Assembly: GCA_023418095.1 (NCBI GenBank)
Contig: JAEZDL010000241.1
Coordinates: 1 to 14,147 of the forward strand
Source of the DNA: Bacteroidota bacterium
Lineage (GTDB): Bacteria; Bacteroidota; Bacteroidia; Flavobacteriales_F; PHOS-HE28
DNA: 14,147 nt
Direction of reading: 5' to 3'
The notes beneath the pieces were generated by a model. The model did not search any database. It was not told where the DNA came from and saw only the letters and a list, made by a program, of their open reading frames with translations. Shown here piece by piece: positions 1 to 6,658 of this stretch (position 1 is its first letter; every line of letters begins with the position of its first letter). A program made the translations under genes and the position numbers.

Positions 1-907
1 GACCGATCGGGCGGATCTCACCGAACGATCGAGCATTCTTTCCAAGGGCAGGCTGCTCGAAGGCGACAGCATCCACTACGAAAAGGCCACGGCGATCGGA
101 AAGGCGTGGGGCAATGTTATGATCAGCGATACCGCAAGTGAAATGGTCGCGAAAGGCGATCATGGCCTGTACAACGAGATCACCGATCGCAGCATGATCA
201 CGGGCCATGCGGAGCTCGTGATGATGATGGAAGAGGACACGCTGTTCCTGCACGCCGACACACTTTTCACCCGCCCGGACAGCAGCGGCATCACAAGGAC
301 CATCCAGGCACATCGCGGCGTGCGATTCTTCAAAAGCGACATGCAGGGAGTTTGCGATACGTTGATCTACAGTGAAGCGGACAGTGTGATCCGCATGATC
401 CGGCGACCGGCACTCTGGAGCGGCAGCGACCAGATCACCGGCGATCGGATCGACATTCAGATGCGCGATCAGCAGCCTTACCGTTTGTACGTGCAGCGCA
501 ACGCGTTCATGCTATCGCAGGCGGATAGTTTACATCTCGATCAGGTGACGGGAACAACGATCACCGGATATTTCAAGGAAGGTGAACTGGACAGGATCAC
601 CGCGGAAGGCAACAGCCGGACGGTCTATTTCGCGCGTGAGGAAAAGGATGGAAAGCAGGAGATCATCGGTGTGAACCGCGCGGATTGCAGCCGGATCGAT
701 GTCTCGCTGAAGGAAGGTGCGATCCATACGATCACTTTCCACGAACGGCCAGACGCCACTTTGTATCCGCTGGAAAAAGTTCCACCGGAGGAATTGCGGT
801 TGAAAGGTGCGGTGTGGCGTGGCGGCGAACGGCCGGTGGATCGTGGATCGATCTTCGATCGAACCGGAAACGATGCAGCGATCGAGGTGCCTGGAACGAC
901 GCGCTGA
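1..907 (+). CDS. OstA-like (LptA-fold) LPS transport protein, 3' part (5' end outside window)
   Basis: The reading frame is open from base 2, so this is the C-terminal part (about 301 residues) of a longer gene; the ATG at 119 is internal and is not the start. The protein consists of repeated short beta-rich units of the OstA/LptA type, with recurring phrases such as GDSIHYEK, HADTLFTRPD, ADSLHLDQ and 'GDRIDIQM'. In Bacteroidota, OstA-like proteins of this kind are thought to act in periplasmic LPS carriage with LptD, which is encoded elsewhere in this window. Family knowledge gives the role; the repeats are visible directly. The stop TGA (905-907) directly abuts the stop of the convergent gene. 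The C-terminal tail after about residue 270 is low in hydrophobics and has no recognised motif. I am confident of the family but cannot judge the N-terminus. Confidence 0.85.
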   Translation, partial: TDRADLTERSSILSKGRLLEGDSIHYEKATAIGKAWGNVMISDTASEMVAKGDHGLYNEITDRSMITGHAELVMMMEEDTLFLHADTLFTRPDSSGITRTIQAHRGVRFFKSDMQGVCDTLIYSEADSVIRMIRRPALWSGSDQITGDRIDIQMRDQQPYRLYVQRNAFMLSQADSLHLDQVTGTTITGYFKEGELDRITAEGNSRTVYFAREEKDGKQEIIGVNRADCSRIDVSLKEGAIHTITFHERPDATLYPLEKVPPEELRLKGAVWRGGERPVDRGSIFDRTGNDAAIEVPGTTR

Positions 908-3073
908 TCACTGCACCTGATCCTGCATCACCCGTTCATCGAAACGTTCGGCATCGCTGATCGTGGAATGTTCATCGGCATCACGTTCGTTGCCGTTCCG
1001 CTGCAGATCATTGCTGTAAACGAAGATCTTGGCGCCCCCATACGCAGGTTTCGTTCGCTTCGCGGAGAACGCCGTGCGATTTCCTGAGATCGAGTTCTCA
1101 AGAACATGCACTTCAGCAAGATCGGCCGCAAGGATCGCAAGCCCGCAATTGTTCACCTGCGATCCGCGCACCAATACTTTGCTGCCATCCATGGCCGCGA
1201 TCGCTGTTCCGGTATTCAAGATAAAGCTGCTTTCCTCGACCTGCAAGCGCGATGCATTGATCGAGAGCGCTGCCCCACCGCGTACGTTCTGGAAGTTGCT
1301 TTTGACGATCCGTCCAGCCACATCACGCACTTCAAGCGCGCTCGCCAGCATCACGTTCTCTTCCATGGTGAACGAACCGCCCTGCACGAACATCGCCAGT
1401 TCACCGGCCGGTGCGCTGAAGATGCAATCGGAGGAATGGGTCGAAGCCACATCCTGGATCGAAAGCATCGCCGGATGTTGCACGCCATTGATGCGTGCAC
1501 CGCGTCCGCCGGAGATCTGCAGACCGTTCACCGTGCATTTCGTTTCACCATCGCCGAACACCGCGATCGTACCGAACGCCCCGCCTCCGGGCCGGATGAA
1601 CACCGGATTCAACCGCGAACCGCGGATGTGCAGCGGGCCCTGCACCAGGATATTCCGATCGGGCGCCATGGTGATGCGTGCGCCGGAAAGTAGGATCAAC
1701 CCATAACCCTTCGGCAGGATGATGTCCTCATCGATGAAATATTTGCCGCGCGGGAAGACGATCGAATCGCCATGGATCCTTCCCTTGTATTTCTCGGCGA
1801 TCGCGCGCACCACATCGATGTCGCTCTCCGTGGGCCAATAGCGCTTCGCCACTTCCTGCCCTTTCATCAATGTGGCGTAACCAGCGGGTTTCACCATGGG
1901 CCGATCGAAGAATGCGAGCGCATCACCCTGTTCCAGGCGCGTGAACATTTCCTGCTTGATCCGATCGGCGATCGCCTTCACCTCGGCCGATGGCGCATCG
2001 TTCGCGAGCACGGGAAGCCAGGTGGTATCCACCGCCGCGAAAGCTTCCTCGATCCCCGCGCGATCGGCGAGCAGTTCGTTCCGCACGTTGTTGAACGTGG
2101 CCTGGAAAGACTGCACTTTCACCCATGGGGTGAACACGTTCGCACCGATCTCGTCCGAAGTGAGCGTATCGATTGACGCATGATCACGCGAAGCGCGATG
2201 GAGCGGCGTGGTCCTGCCGCGATTCCATTGGAAGGCGAAGTAATTCTCCTGCTTCAACGGCTCTGGTGATCCCTCCAGCCAATGCATCAGCATCCATCCG
2301 GCGAGCGCACGATCATCCACTGCGTGCGCCATGCGATCGAGCCTGCCCGCCTCCGCATCCTCGTTGAGCAACGCGAGCATCGATCGAAGGATGGAGGAAT
2401 GGGCCGTGTCGCCGATCACTTCGGGAAAGATCCGATCGGGCCGGTCGGGATCGAAACTGTCCTTGAACAGGATCGCTTCATTGAAGCGCCTGCGGCCAAG
2501 AAAACCTTCGCCGATCGTTTCCTCCACGAGGTGTGTGCGTTGTTCCTTTCCGCAGGCCACCACCCGCACGAACGAGATCGCCGGTGTGGCCAGGCCGAGC
2601 TTCGTGGCGAGCACTTCCGCGTATTTCAAACGGATGTCCTCCGGCCTCGCAGGAGAAATGATGATGCCATCCTGTCCACGGAACGGCGCAAGTTCCTTGA
2701 ACCGGAGCTCGTATCCGCCATCGATCGTCGTAGAGGGCCGCACCTGCACGGAATCGCCGAAACCCGGTGCTTCGAACCAACGCCATTCCCACTGCGATCC
2801 ATGCTGATCGTAAAGACATTCACCGGAACCTTGCGATGCGCCGATGATGTACGCTTCGCCCTGTGGCTCCTTCAATTGCTGTTCAACACGTCGCACATCC
2901 GCCACCTCGGCGTACTTCATCACTTCGGAAGCACTGATGTTGAGCGGCCATTCACCTTGAAGCACTGCATGCGGAAGCAATGAGAATACCGCGACCACAA
3001 GTCCGGCGGTGATCATGAGCCCGATCAATGCGCCCATCATCCCTACTTTCCTGAACTTCTCCCCTCTGCTCAT
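908..3073 (-). CDS. Membrane-anchored CotH-like region fused to a right-handed parallel beta-helix
   Basis: A 721-residue protein. I chose the ATG at 3073 because it forms an ATGA overlap with the upstream gene and is followed by a lysine/arginine-rich start (MSRGEKFRK) and one membrane helix at about residues 11-34; the open frame extends further upstream but without a plausible start. Residues about 110-330 resemble a CotH spore-coat kinase domain: a segment like 'GLATPAISFVRVVACGK' followed by 'HLVEETIGEGFL' matches the CotH pattern of a small helix, a strand and an LxxE stretch. The place where I expect the metal-binding DxD motif, after 'ENYFAFQWNRG', lacks it, which suggests an inactive kinase fold. 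Residues about 435-690 read as a right-handed parallel beta-helix, with repeated short strands and turns such as GKYFIDEDIILPKGYGL and NILVQGPLHIRG. The protein probably faces the periplasm from the inner membrane. The CotH assignment is by eye and moderate; the beta-helix assignment is firmer. Its function is not known to me. Confidence 0.7.
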   Translation of the reverse strand: MSRGEKFRKVGMMGALIGLMITAGLVVAVFSLLPHAVLQGEWPLNISASEVMKYAEVADVRRVEQQLKEPQGEAYIIGASQGSGECLYDQHGSQWEWRWFEAPGFGDSVQVRPSTTIDGGYELRFKELAPFRGQDGIIISPARPEDIRLKYAEVLATKLGLATPAISFVRVVACGKEQRTHLVEETIGEGFLGRRRFNEAILFKDSFDPDRPDRIFPEVIGDTAHSSILRSMLALLNEDAEAGRLDRMAHAVDDRALAGWMLMHWLEGSPEPLKQENYFAFQWNRGRTTPLHRASRDHASIDTLTSDEIGANVFTPWVKVQSFQATFNNVRNELLADRAGIEEAFAAVDTTWLPVLANDAPSAEVKAIADRIKQEMFTRLEQGDALAFFDRPMVKPAGYATLMKGQEVAKRYWPTESDIDVVRAIAEKYKGRIHGDSIVFPRGKYFIDEDIILPKGYGLILLSGARITMAPDRNILVQGPLHIRGSRLNPVFIRPGGGAFGTIAVFGDGETKCTVNGLQISGGRGARINGVQHPAMLSIQDVASTHSSDCIFSAPAGELAMFVQGGSFTMEENVMLASALEVRDVAGRIVKSNFQNVRGGAALSINASRLQVEESSFILNTGTAIAAMDGSKVLVRGSQVNNCGLAILAADLAEVHVLENSISGNRTAFSAKRTKPAYGGAKIFVYSNDLQRNGNERDADEHSTISDAERFDERVMQDQVQ

Positions 3074-4269
3074 GGTGTTACTGGATCGGAAGGAATTGTT
3101 CCACCGGAAACCACCGGAAGGATCCGGTCCCAATGCGCGGCCACCCTTTTGCGGATATCGTCAGCGGACCATTGCAAGCCCGCGCTGGATGCGGAACCCT
3201 GCATGCTGAACAAGGGGCGGCGCGAGTTGCCGACGGCCTTCGCCGATGGCCTTACCGATCCCGAAAGTGCGGTAAGTTTCCGATCGAAGGCGCCACTGGC
3301 GTGGATCTCCTGCAGGGCATCCTTCACAAGCCCGTCGCGCTGAGAGCGCCAGTCTGAGATCGCCATCATGCGTTTCTCGATGAGGTAACCTTCGCCCGCG
3401 ATCGTTCCATCAGCCGATGGTACCAATGGCGCGTCGGTCAGCACAGGATAATACTTCAGCGTGCGCGGATCGAGCACCAGCACCATCGATGCGGGATCCT
3501 CACGTGTGGCACCGAGCATGAACGCTGCGGCATGGAACGCGTTGAAGGCATCCACCTCGATCAAAAGTTCCATTTGCGAACGGCGATCGGCAGGAGAGAT
3601 CAGCGAATCGTTGAGCACTTCGATGAGTGAAATGAACTGCTTCGCAGCATCCCGGTCGGCAGGCAGTTCCCAATGATCGGTGGCCGACCATGGATCGATC
3701 TCCGGGTCAAGTCCTTCCTTCACGCGTACCACGTTCACATCCGAACCGGTGAGGTTGCGATCCCGCTCGAACGTGTGATCCACGTATTCCTTCAATTGAT
3801 GAACGCCAGCATCGCTCCCATCGCGATGAAGCTGCACCAGCGTATGGAAGGGGATCGGCACACCGATCCGCCCGGCGATCCACAATGCCAGCGACCCGCC
3901 GAGCAGATCGGCACCGGCTGATCCGATCACCAGTTCCGTGAACGGCCCGAAAGGTGTTCTTGAACTGCTGTCGATCTCGATGATGGTGCGATCACCGGCC
4001 GTTCGCATCGATCGGATCGGGAAATGGATATCATTGATGACGAGCTCCGTGCCGGGATCGGCGATATCGACGATCGGGAGTTGCTGCCCATCGGTGACCA
4101 CTTCTTCCGGTCGTGAGGGAGCCTGCATAATGGTGGAAGAGACCGCCGATCCGATCAGGCGTACCGCGCGCGCAGGACCGATCAGCACGCCAGGCACCAC
4201 TACGGTAAGTATCACGAAACCCAGCAGGAACGACCATGCATTGCTGATGCCCTTGTCCCTTCGCTTCAT
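3070..4269 (-). CDS. Membrane-anchored CotH-kinase-like protein
   Basis: A 399-residue protein. The ATG at 4269 overlaps the stop of the upstream gene (ATGA) and is followed by MKRRDKG and one membrane helix (about residues 12-31), so the longer upstream open frame is unlikely to be used. The soluble part resembles a divergent CotH kinase. It has 'IAGRIGVPIPFHTLVQLHRDG' in place of the usual 'GxPxPxxxxVxLxxNG' element, then an 'LKEYVDHTF' stretch, a helical 'VDAFNAFHAAAFMLG' segment, and 'LDPRTLKYYPVLTDAP' where CotH proteins normally carry a metal-binding DxD. Here that site reads TDAP, so catalytic activity is doubtful. The same order of elements is seen in the downstream gene, so the two are probably diverged paralogues. 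The topology suggests a short cytoplasmic tail and a periplasmic domain. The family call is tentative because similarity was judged by eye. Confidence 0.6.
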   Translation of the reverse strand: MKRRDKGISNAWSFLLGFVILTVVVPGVLIGPARAVRLIGSAVSSTIMQAPSRPEEVVTDGQQLPIVDIADPGTELVINDIHFPIRSMRTAGDRTIIEIDSSSRTPFGPFTELVIGSAGADLLGGSLALWIAGRIGVPIPFHTLVQLHRDGSDAGVHQLKEYVDHTFERDRNLTGSDVNVVRVKEGLDPEIDPWSATDHWELPADRDAAKQFISLIEVLNDSLISPADRRSQMELLIEVDAFNAFHAAAFMLGATREDPASMVLVLDPRTLKYYPVLTDAPLVPSADGTIAGEGYLIEKRMMAISDWRSQRDGLVKDALQEIHASGAFDRKLTALSGSVRPSAKAVGNSRRPLFSMQGSASSAGLQWSADDIRKRVAAHWDRILPVVSGGTIPSDPVTP

Positions 4270-4670
4270 CGTGCGGCCGGCCGTGCGGTAAGAAGAAGGA
4301 TCAATGCTGTGGCCAAAGTGAAGATCAGGGCGCTGAGGTTGAGGCCCAGGCCAAGCAAAGCCGCAAGGATCACGATCGGGATCCAAAGACCACCCGGGTG
4401 CGTGACACGGCTAAGGAAACCACCGATGAGCATGCCGCCGGCAATGATCGCAGCAAGCACGAACGACGAGCCGATCTGCCGCAACAGGATCACGATACCG
4501 AATGCGACCACGAGCGGGAACCAGCCCACGACCGCCCCACGATCGGCGGGCCTGAAACCGCGGTTGTAGCACCAGCCGAGAATGACGAGCGCCACGAGCA
4601 ACATCGCGAACAATGTGAGCAGTTCAACCCAGCCGTGGTAAAGTGCGCTCCACCTCTGATCGTTCTCCAT
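4266..4670 (-). CDS. Small polytopic membrane protein, possibly DUF4956-like
   Basis: A 134-residue, very hydrophobic protein with about four to five membrane spans (roughly residues 15-34, 49-66, 70-89 and 95-130). A positively charged loop (YNRGFRPADRG) follows the first span. It is the first gene of a three-gene cassette, its stop overlapping the next start as ATGA, so it is probably translated together with the two CotH-like proteins. In Bacteroidota, CotH proteins are often encoded beside a DUF4956 membrane protein and a VTC-type polyphosphate polymerase. The pattern of spans and the basic loop after span 1 are reminiscent of DUF4956, but the characteristic 'FGIIRYRT'-type motif of that family is absent, so I offer this only as a possibility. 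It is shorter than typical DUF4956 proteins. No enzymatic motif is visible. Confidence 0.7.
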   Translation of the reverse strand: MENDQRWSALYHGWVELLTLFAMLLVALVILGWCYNRGFRPADRGAVVGWFPLVVAFGIVILLRQIGSSFVLAAIIAGGMLIGGFLSRVTHPGGLWIPIVILAALLGLGLNLSALIFTLATALILLLTARPAAR

Positions 4671-4778
4671 TACCTGATCACGTTATGCTTTGCAGCCACT
4701 AAGTTGGCCATACACGGCGAAAATGCTCCGCCCGGAGGTCAAGAGTTTTCCATACCCGATCGGGTAAACGGTACGGAT
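4671..4778. other. Short intergenic region upstream of the CotH-like cassette
   Basis: This 108-base gap separates the end of the minus-strand gene at 4779 from the first gene of the CotH-like cassette. It must contain the cassette's promoter if the cassette is transcribed on its own. I see no convincing Bacteroidota promoter (TTG plus TAnnTTTG). The only ordered element is a 14-bp palindrome, listed separately. Confidence 0.5.
4753..4766. promoter_or_regulatory. Perfect 14-bp palindrome, possible operator
   Basis: TACCCGATCGGGTA is a perfect dyad, centred about 90 bases upstream of the CotH-like cassette start and 12 bases downstream of the preceding stop codon. It has no loop and no following T-run on the minus strand, so it reads better as a protein-binding site than as a terminator. 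The core CGATCG is common in this genome, which lowers its significance. Confidence 0.3.
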
Positions 4779-5282
4779 CTACAGGTAACGTTGCAGCCAG
4801 CTCTCGCGAAGCGGCACATGAAAACGGTCGCGCAGGTCGCCGATCGTGCCCACCAGATCATCGTAGATCATGGTGTCGCCGGTGATGATCCCTTCCTTGA
4901 TGAGATCCGGAAGTTCCTGCAAACGGCAGCTTACGATCTTCTCATCCTGGTCGAAGATCACGATCATGCGATCGGTGAGCATCAGGTTCAGGTCGTACTC
5001 CAGTTGTTTGATGAATCCCACGCTCTTATCGATGCTGCAGCCCGATGCATGTGCCTGCTCCTCATCAACCGCGATCACCACGAAACGGTCATGCAGCACA
5101 TCCACGCAAGCATCGAGCGGGGCGCCGTGCGCGGCCCAGCCGGCGGCGAAATCCGCACCACGCTCGCGCACCAATTTCTGTTCCGCCTGGCCCAGCAAGC
5201 GCGGCGTCTTGTAAACCCAGATGCGCGCATGAACAGGCATCTCTGCGATCGTACGGATACTGGAGGGTGCTGTTGTGGTCAT
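4779..5282 (-). CDS. Conserved Bacteroidota protein, 'ABC transporter ATPase' family by name only
   Basis: A 167-residue soluble protein. Its order of conserved pieces (ARIWVYK, the 'GWAAHGAPLDA' stretch, 'DRFVVIAVDEE', 'SGCSIDKSV' and a C-terminal ESWLQRYL) matches a small family found across Flavobacteriia that databases commonly label 'ABC transporter ATPase'. No Walker A (GxxxxGKS/T), signature LSGGQ or Walker B sequence is present, so the label is not supported by the sequence and the function is unknown. The ATG at 5282 is used; the conserved core begins about 12 residues later. In related genomes it lies next to the (Fe-S) pair, as here, which suggests a link with that operon. A candidate promoter lies just upstream at 5339-5368. 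Confidence 0.85.
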   Translation of the reverse strand: MTTTAPSSIRTIAEMPVHARIWVYKTPRLLGQAEQKLVRERGADFAAGWAAHGAPLDACVDVLHDRFVVIAVDEEQAHASGCSIDKSVGFIKQLEYDLNLMLTDRMIVIFDQDEKIVSCRLQELPDLIKEGIITGDTMIYDDLVGTIGDLRDRFHVPLRESWLQRYL

Positions 5283-5338
5283 GGCTTGAGGCTTTGGAAG
5301 TTCGTACTCACAATTTCAACTATCGTACCGCTGTCGCA

Positions 5339-5368
5339 CAATTATACGACAACGTGTTCGCGATCAAA
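5339..5368 (-). promoter_or_regulatory. Candidate Bacteroidota-type promoter
   Basis: Read on the minus strand: TTTG (5365-5368), 18 bases, then TATAATTG (5339-5346). This is close to the Bacteroidota sigma consensus TTTG-N19-TAnnTTTG, with one mismatch in the -7 box and a spacer one base short. The predicted start of transcription lies about 50 bases upstream of the ATG at 5282. The -33 element overlaps the stop codon of the upstream (Fe-S) gene. Confidence 0.4.
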
Positions 5369-6143
5369 GATCGGCGGCCTGTGCGATCAGTTCCGCCAGA
5401 TCGCTTACTTGTACAACAGCTTCCTTGTTGAAATGTTTTACACCATCGGTGAGCATGGTGTTGCAGAACGGACAACCGGCGGCGATGATCTGGGAACCGG
5501 TTCCGATCGCTTCCTCTGAGCGCTCGATGTTGATCTCCCTTTTGCCCGGTTCGGCCTCCTTGAACATCTGTGCGCCGCCTGCGCCGCAGCAAAGACCGTG
5601 TGCGCGGCTGCGCTTCATTTCCACCAGTTCCACATCAAGCTTTTCGAGCAACTCACGAGGAGCTTCGTATTCACCATTCCCGCGGCCGAGGTAACATGGA
5701 TCGTGGAATGTGATCCTCCTTCCGCGGAAAGTTCCACCTTCAACCTTCAACCTTCCTTCTCTCAACAACGCATTAAGGAACTGCGTGTGATGCATCACTT
5801 CATAGGATCCACCCAACACCGGATATTCATTCTTCAGCATGTTGAAACAATGCGGGCATGCTGAAACGATCCGCTTGATCCCGTACCCGTTCAGTACAGC
5901 GATGTTCTGCATCGCCTGCATCTGGAACAAGAATTCATTCCCGGCGCGTCGAGCCGGATCGCCGGTGCAGCTTTCCTCCGATCCAAGCACGGCGAACTTC
6001 ACCCCGGAAGCATTCAGCAGTTTGGCGAACGCCTTGGTGATCCGCCGCGCACGATCATCGAAACTGCCCATGCAACCCACCCAGAAGAGCACTTCGGGTG
6101 TTTCGCCGGCAGCGGCGTATTCGGCCATTGTTCTTATTTCCAT
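5364..6143 (-). CDS. (Fe-S)-binding protein with two CCG domains (HdrB/LutA-like)
   Basis: A 259-residue protein with two cysteine-rich CCG domains, as in heterodisulfide reductase subunit B and lactate-utilisation LutA proteins. The first domain has Cys24, Cys59 (as ESCTGD rather than a CC pair), and Cys96-x-x-Cys99 in ACPHC. The second has Cys150 in HDPCYLG, Cys185-Cys186 in LCCGAGG, and Cys224-x-x-Cys227 in GCPFC. These ligate an unusual Fe-S cluster in characterised relatives and take part in electron transfer or disulfide/thiol redox chemistry; the true donor and acceptor are unknown here. Its natural partner is the membrane (Fe-S) protein at 6657-7973, normally directly upstream. Here the two are separated by the four-helix-bundle unit. 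The start could be ATG 6143 or ATG 6128 (MAEYAAAG); the left inverted repeat ends only three bases from the 6143 start. Confidence 0.9.
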   Translation of the reverse strand: MEIRTMAEYAAAGETPEVLFWVGCMGSFDDRARRITKAFAKLLNASGVKFAVLGSEESCTGDPARRAGNEFLFQMQAMQNIAVLNGYGIKRIVSACPHCFNMLKNEYPVLGGSYEVMHHTQFLNALLREGRLKVEGGTFRGRRITFHDPCYLGRGNGEYEAPRELLEKLDVELVEMKRSRAHGLCCGAGGAQMFKEAEPGKREINIERSEEAIGTGSQIIAAGCPFCNTMLTDGVKHFNKEAVVQVSDLAELIAQAADL

Positions 6144-6146
6144 GGC

Positions 6147-6177
6147 AGTTGTCAGCTGTCAGTTGTCGGTTGTCAGG
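6147..6177 (+). repeat. Left inverted repeat, four heptads of RGYTGTC
   Basis: Read on the plus strand, the sequence is AGTTGTC AGCTGTC AGTTGTC GGTTGTC AGG: four 7-base units with only single-base changes. It overlaps the stop codon of the four-helix-bundle gene and supplies its last residues, and ends three bases before the start codon of the HdrB-like gene. Confidence 0.8.
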
Positions 6178-6623
6178 GGCAGGTCGTCGGGAACATCCTC
6201 GGAGATCGAGAACGACGTACTATAATCGACGTGCGGATCGGAAACGGAATTGTTATCCGTCATCTTTTGTAAATAGTTGATATATCCATTGATCACACGG
6301 AGCGCTTCTTCAGCCAGTGCCCAATGTTGCTTCAATTCCTGTGCGGAAATGAATTCCTCATCAAAAGCTGTGGTCAAATGATCCTGTGTCTCATGGATCG
6401 AACCTTTTGCCATTCGGCAGAATCTCACATTGTCCTTCTCTCTGAATCTTCCATAACCTTCTGCGATATTTGAGCATGCTCCGCGGCTGCTGCGGATGAT
6501 CTGATCCGTCAACCTGAATTTTTCCTCAGCAGGCCAACGACGTACAAGTGCACGGATCCCCTTCCGTACTTCCCGGGCTTTTTGCCAGGCTGCCAGTTTG
6601 GTGAATGAAGTGATGGAACCCAT
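6159..6623 (-). CDS. Four-helix-bundle protein (S23 / 23S rRNA intervening-sequence family)
   Basis: A 154-residue protein from ATG 6623; a TTG at 6635 would add four residues but lies inside the right repeat. It has the hallmarks of the TIGR02436 four-helix-bundle family: an opening 'SFTKLAAWQKAREV', then 'LTDQIIRSSRGACSNIAEGYGR', a 'NVRFCRMAKGSIHET' helix and a final helix with 'INGYINYL'. Family members were first found encoded in intervening sequences of Leptospira 23S rRNA and share a fold with the Avd accessory protein of diversity-generating retroelements, but most are free-standing with unknown function. The usual length is about 115-130 residues. Here a 30-residue acidic, serine-rich tail (after YLQKM) is added, its end encoded by the left repeat. 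The gene looks more AT-rich than its neighbours and lacks the CGATCG hexamer common elsewhere, consistent with acquisition. Confidence 0.9.
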   Translation of the reverse strand: MGSITSFTKLAAWQKAREVRKGIRALVRRWPAEEKFRLTDQIIRSSRGACSNIAEGYGRFREKDNVRFCRMAKGSIHETQDHLTTAFDEEFISAQELKQHWALAEEALRVINGYINYLQKMTDNNSVSDPHVDYSTSFSISEDVPDDLPLTTDN

Positions 6624-6627
6624 TATT

Positions 6628-6658
6628 CCTGACAACTAACAACTGTCAACCGACAACT
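6628..6658 (-). repeat. Right inverted repeat, four heptads
   Basis: Read on the minus strand, the sequence is AGTTGTC GGTTGAC AGTTGTT AGTTGTC AGG. It differs from the left repeat at five of 31 positions and has the same 7-base period and the same AGG end. Its first two bases (AG) complete the TAG stop codon of the upstream membrane (Fe-S) gene. Confidence 0.8.

Larger units (their letters stand above)
6141..6658 (-). mobile_element. Candidate small insertion: four-helix-bundle gene bounded by heptad inverted repeats
   Basis: The unit holds one gene (6159-6623) between two 31-bp inverted repeats (6147-6177 and 6628-6658; 26 of 31 positions match by hand). It separates two (Fe-S) genes that are normally adjacent. 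The 5-base string ATTTC occurs just outside both ends (6136-6140 and 6659-6663), a possible target duplication, although on the left six bases (CATGGC) lie between it and the repeat. Removing the unit and one ATTTC copy restores a tidy junction on the minus strand: the stop of the membrane (Fe-S) gene (AAA TAA), then GAACA and an ATG in frame with the HdrB-like gene. No transposase is present, so any movement would need help in trans. The seen facts are the repeats and the position; mobility is inferred. Confidence 0.5.

Noticed and set aside
1029..2983. Long open frames on the plus strand opposite the beta-helix gene
   Set aside because: They lack recognisable domains, have biased arginine/histidine/serine-rich composition typical of antisense reading, and overlap a gene with a coherent fold and membrane helix.
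3074..3133. N-terminal extension of the beta-helix protein to ATG 3133
   Set aside because: It would overlap the upstream gene by 60 bases and put 20 residues before a clear basic start and membrane helix; the ATGA at 3070-3073 is a better start.
5737..5756. Tandem CCTTCAA-like repeat inside the HdrB-like gene
   Set aside because: It encodes a segment (GRLKVEGG) that I believe is conserved in the family, so the repeat is likely a codon coincidence and not an inserted element.
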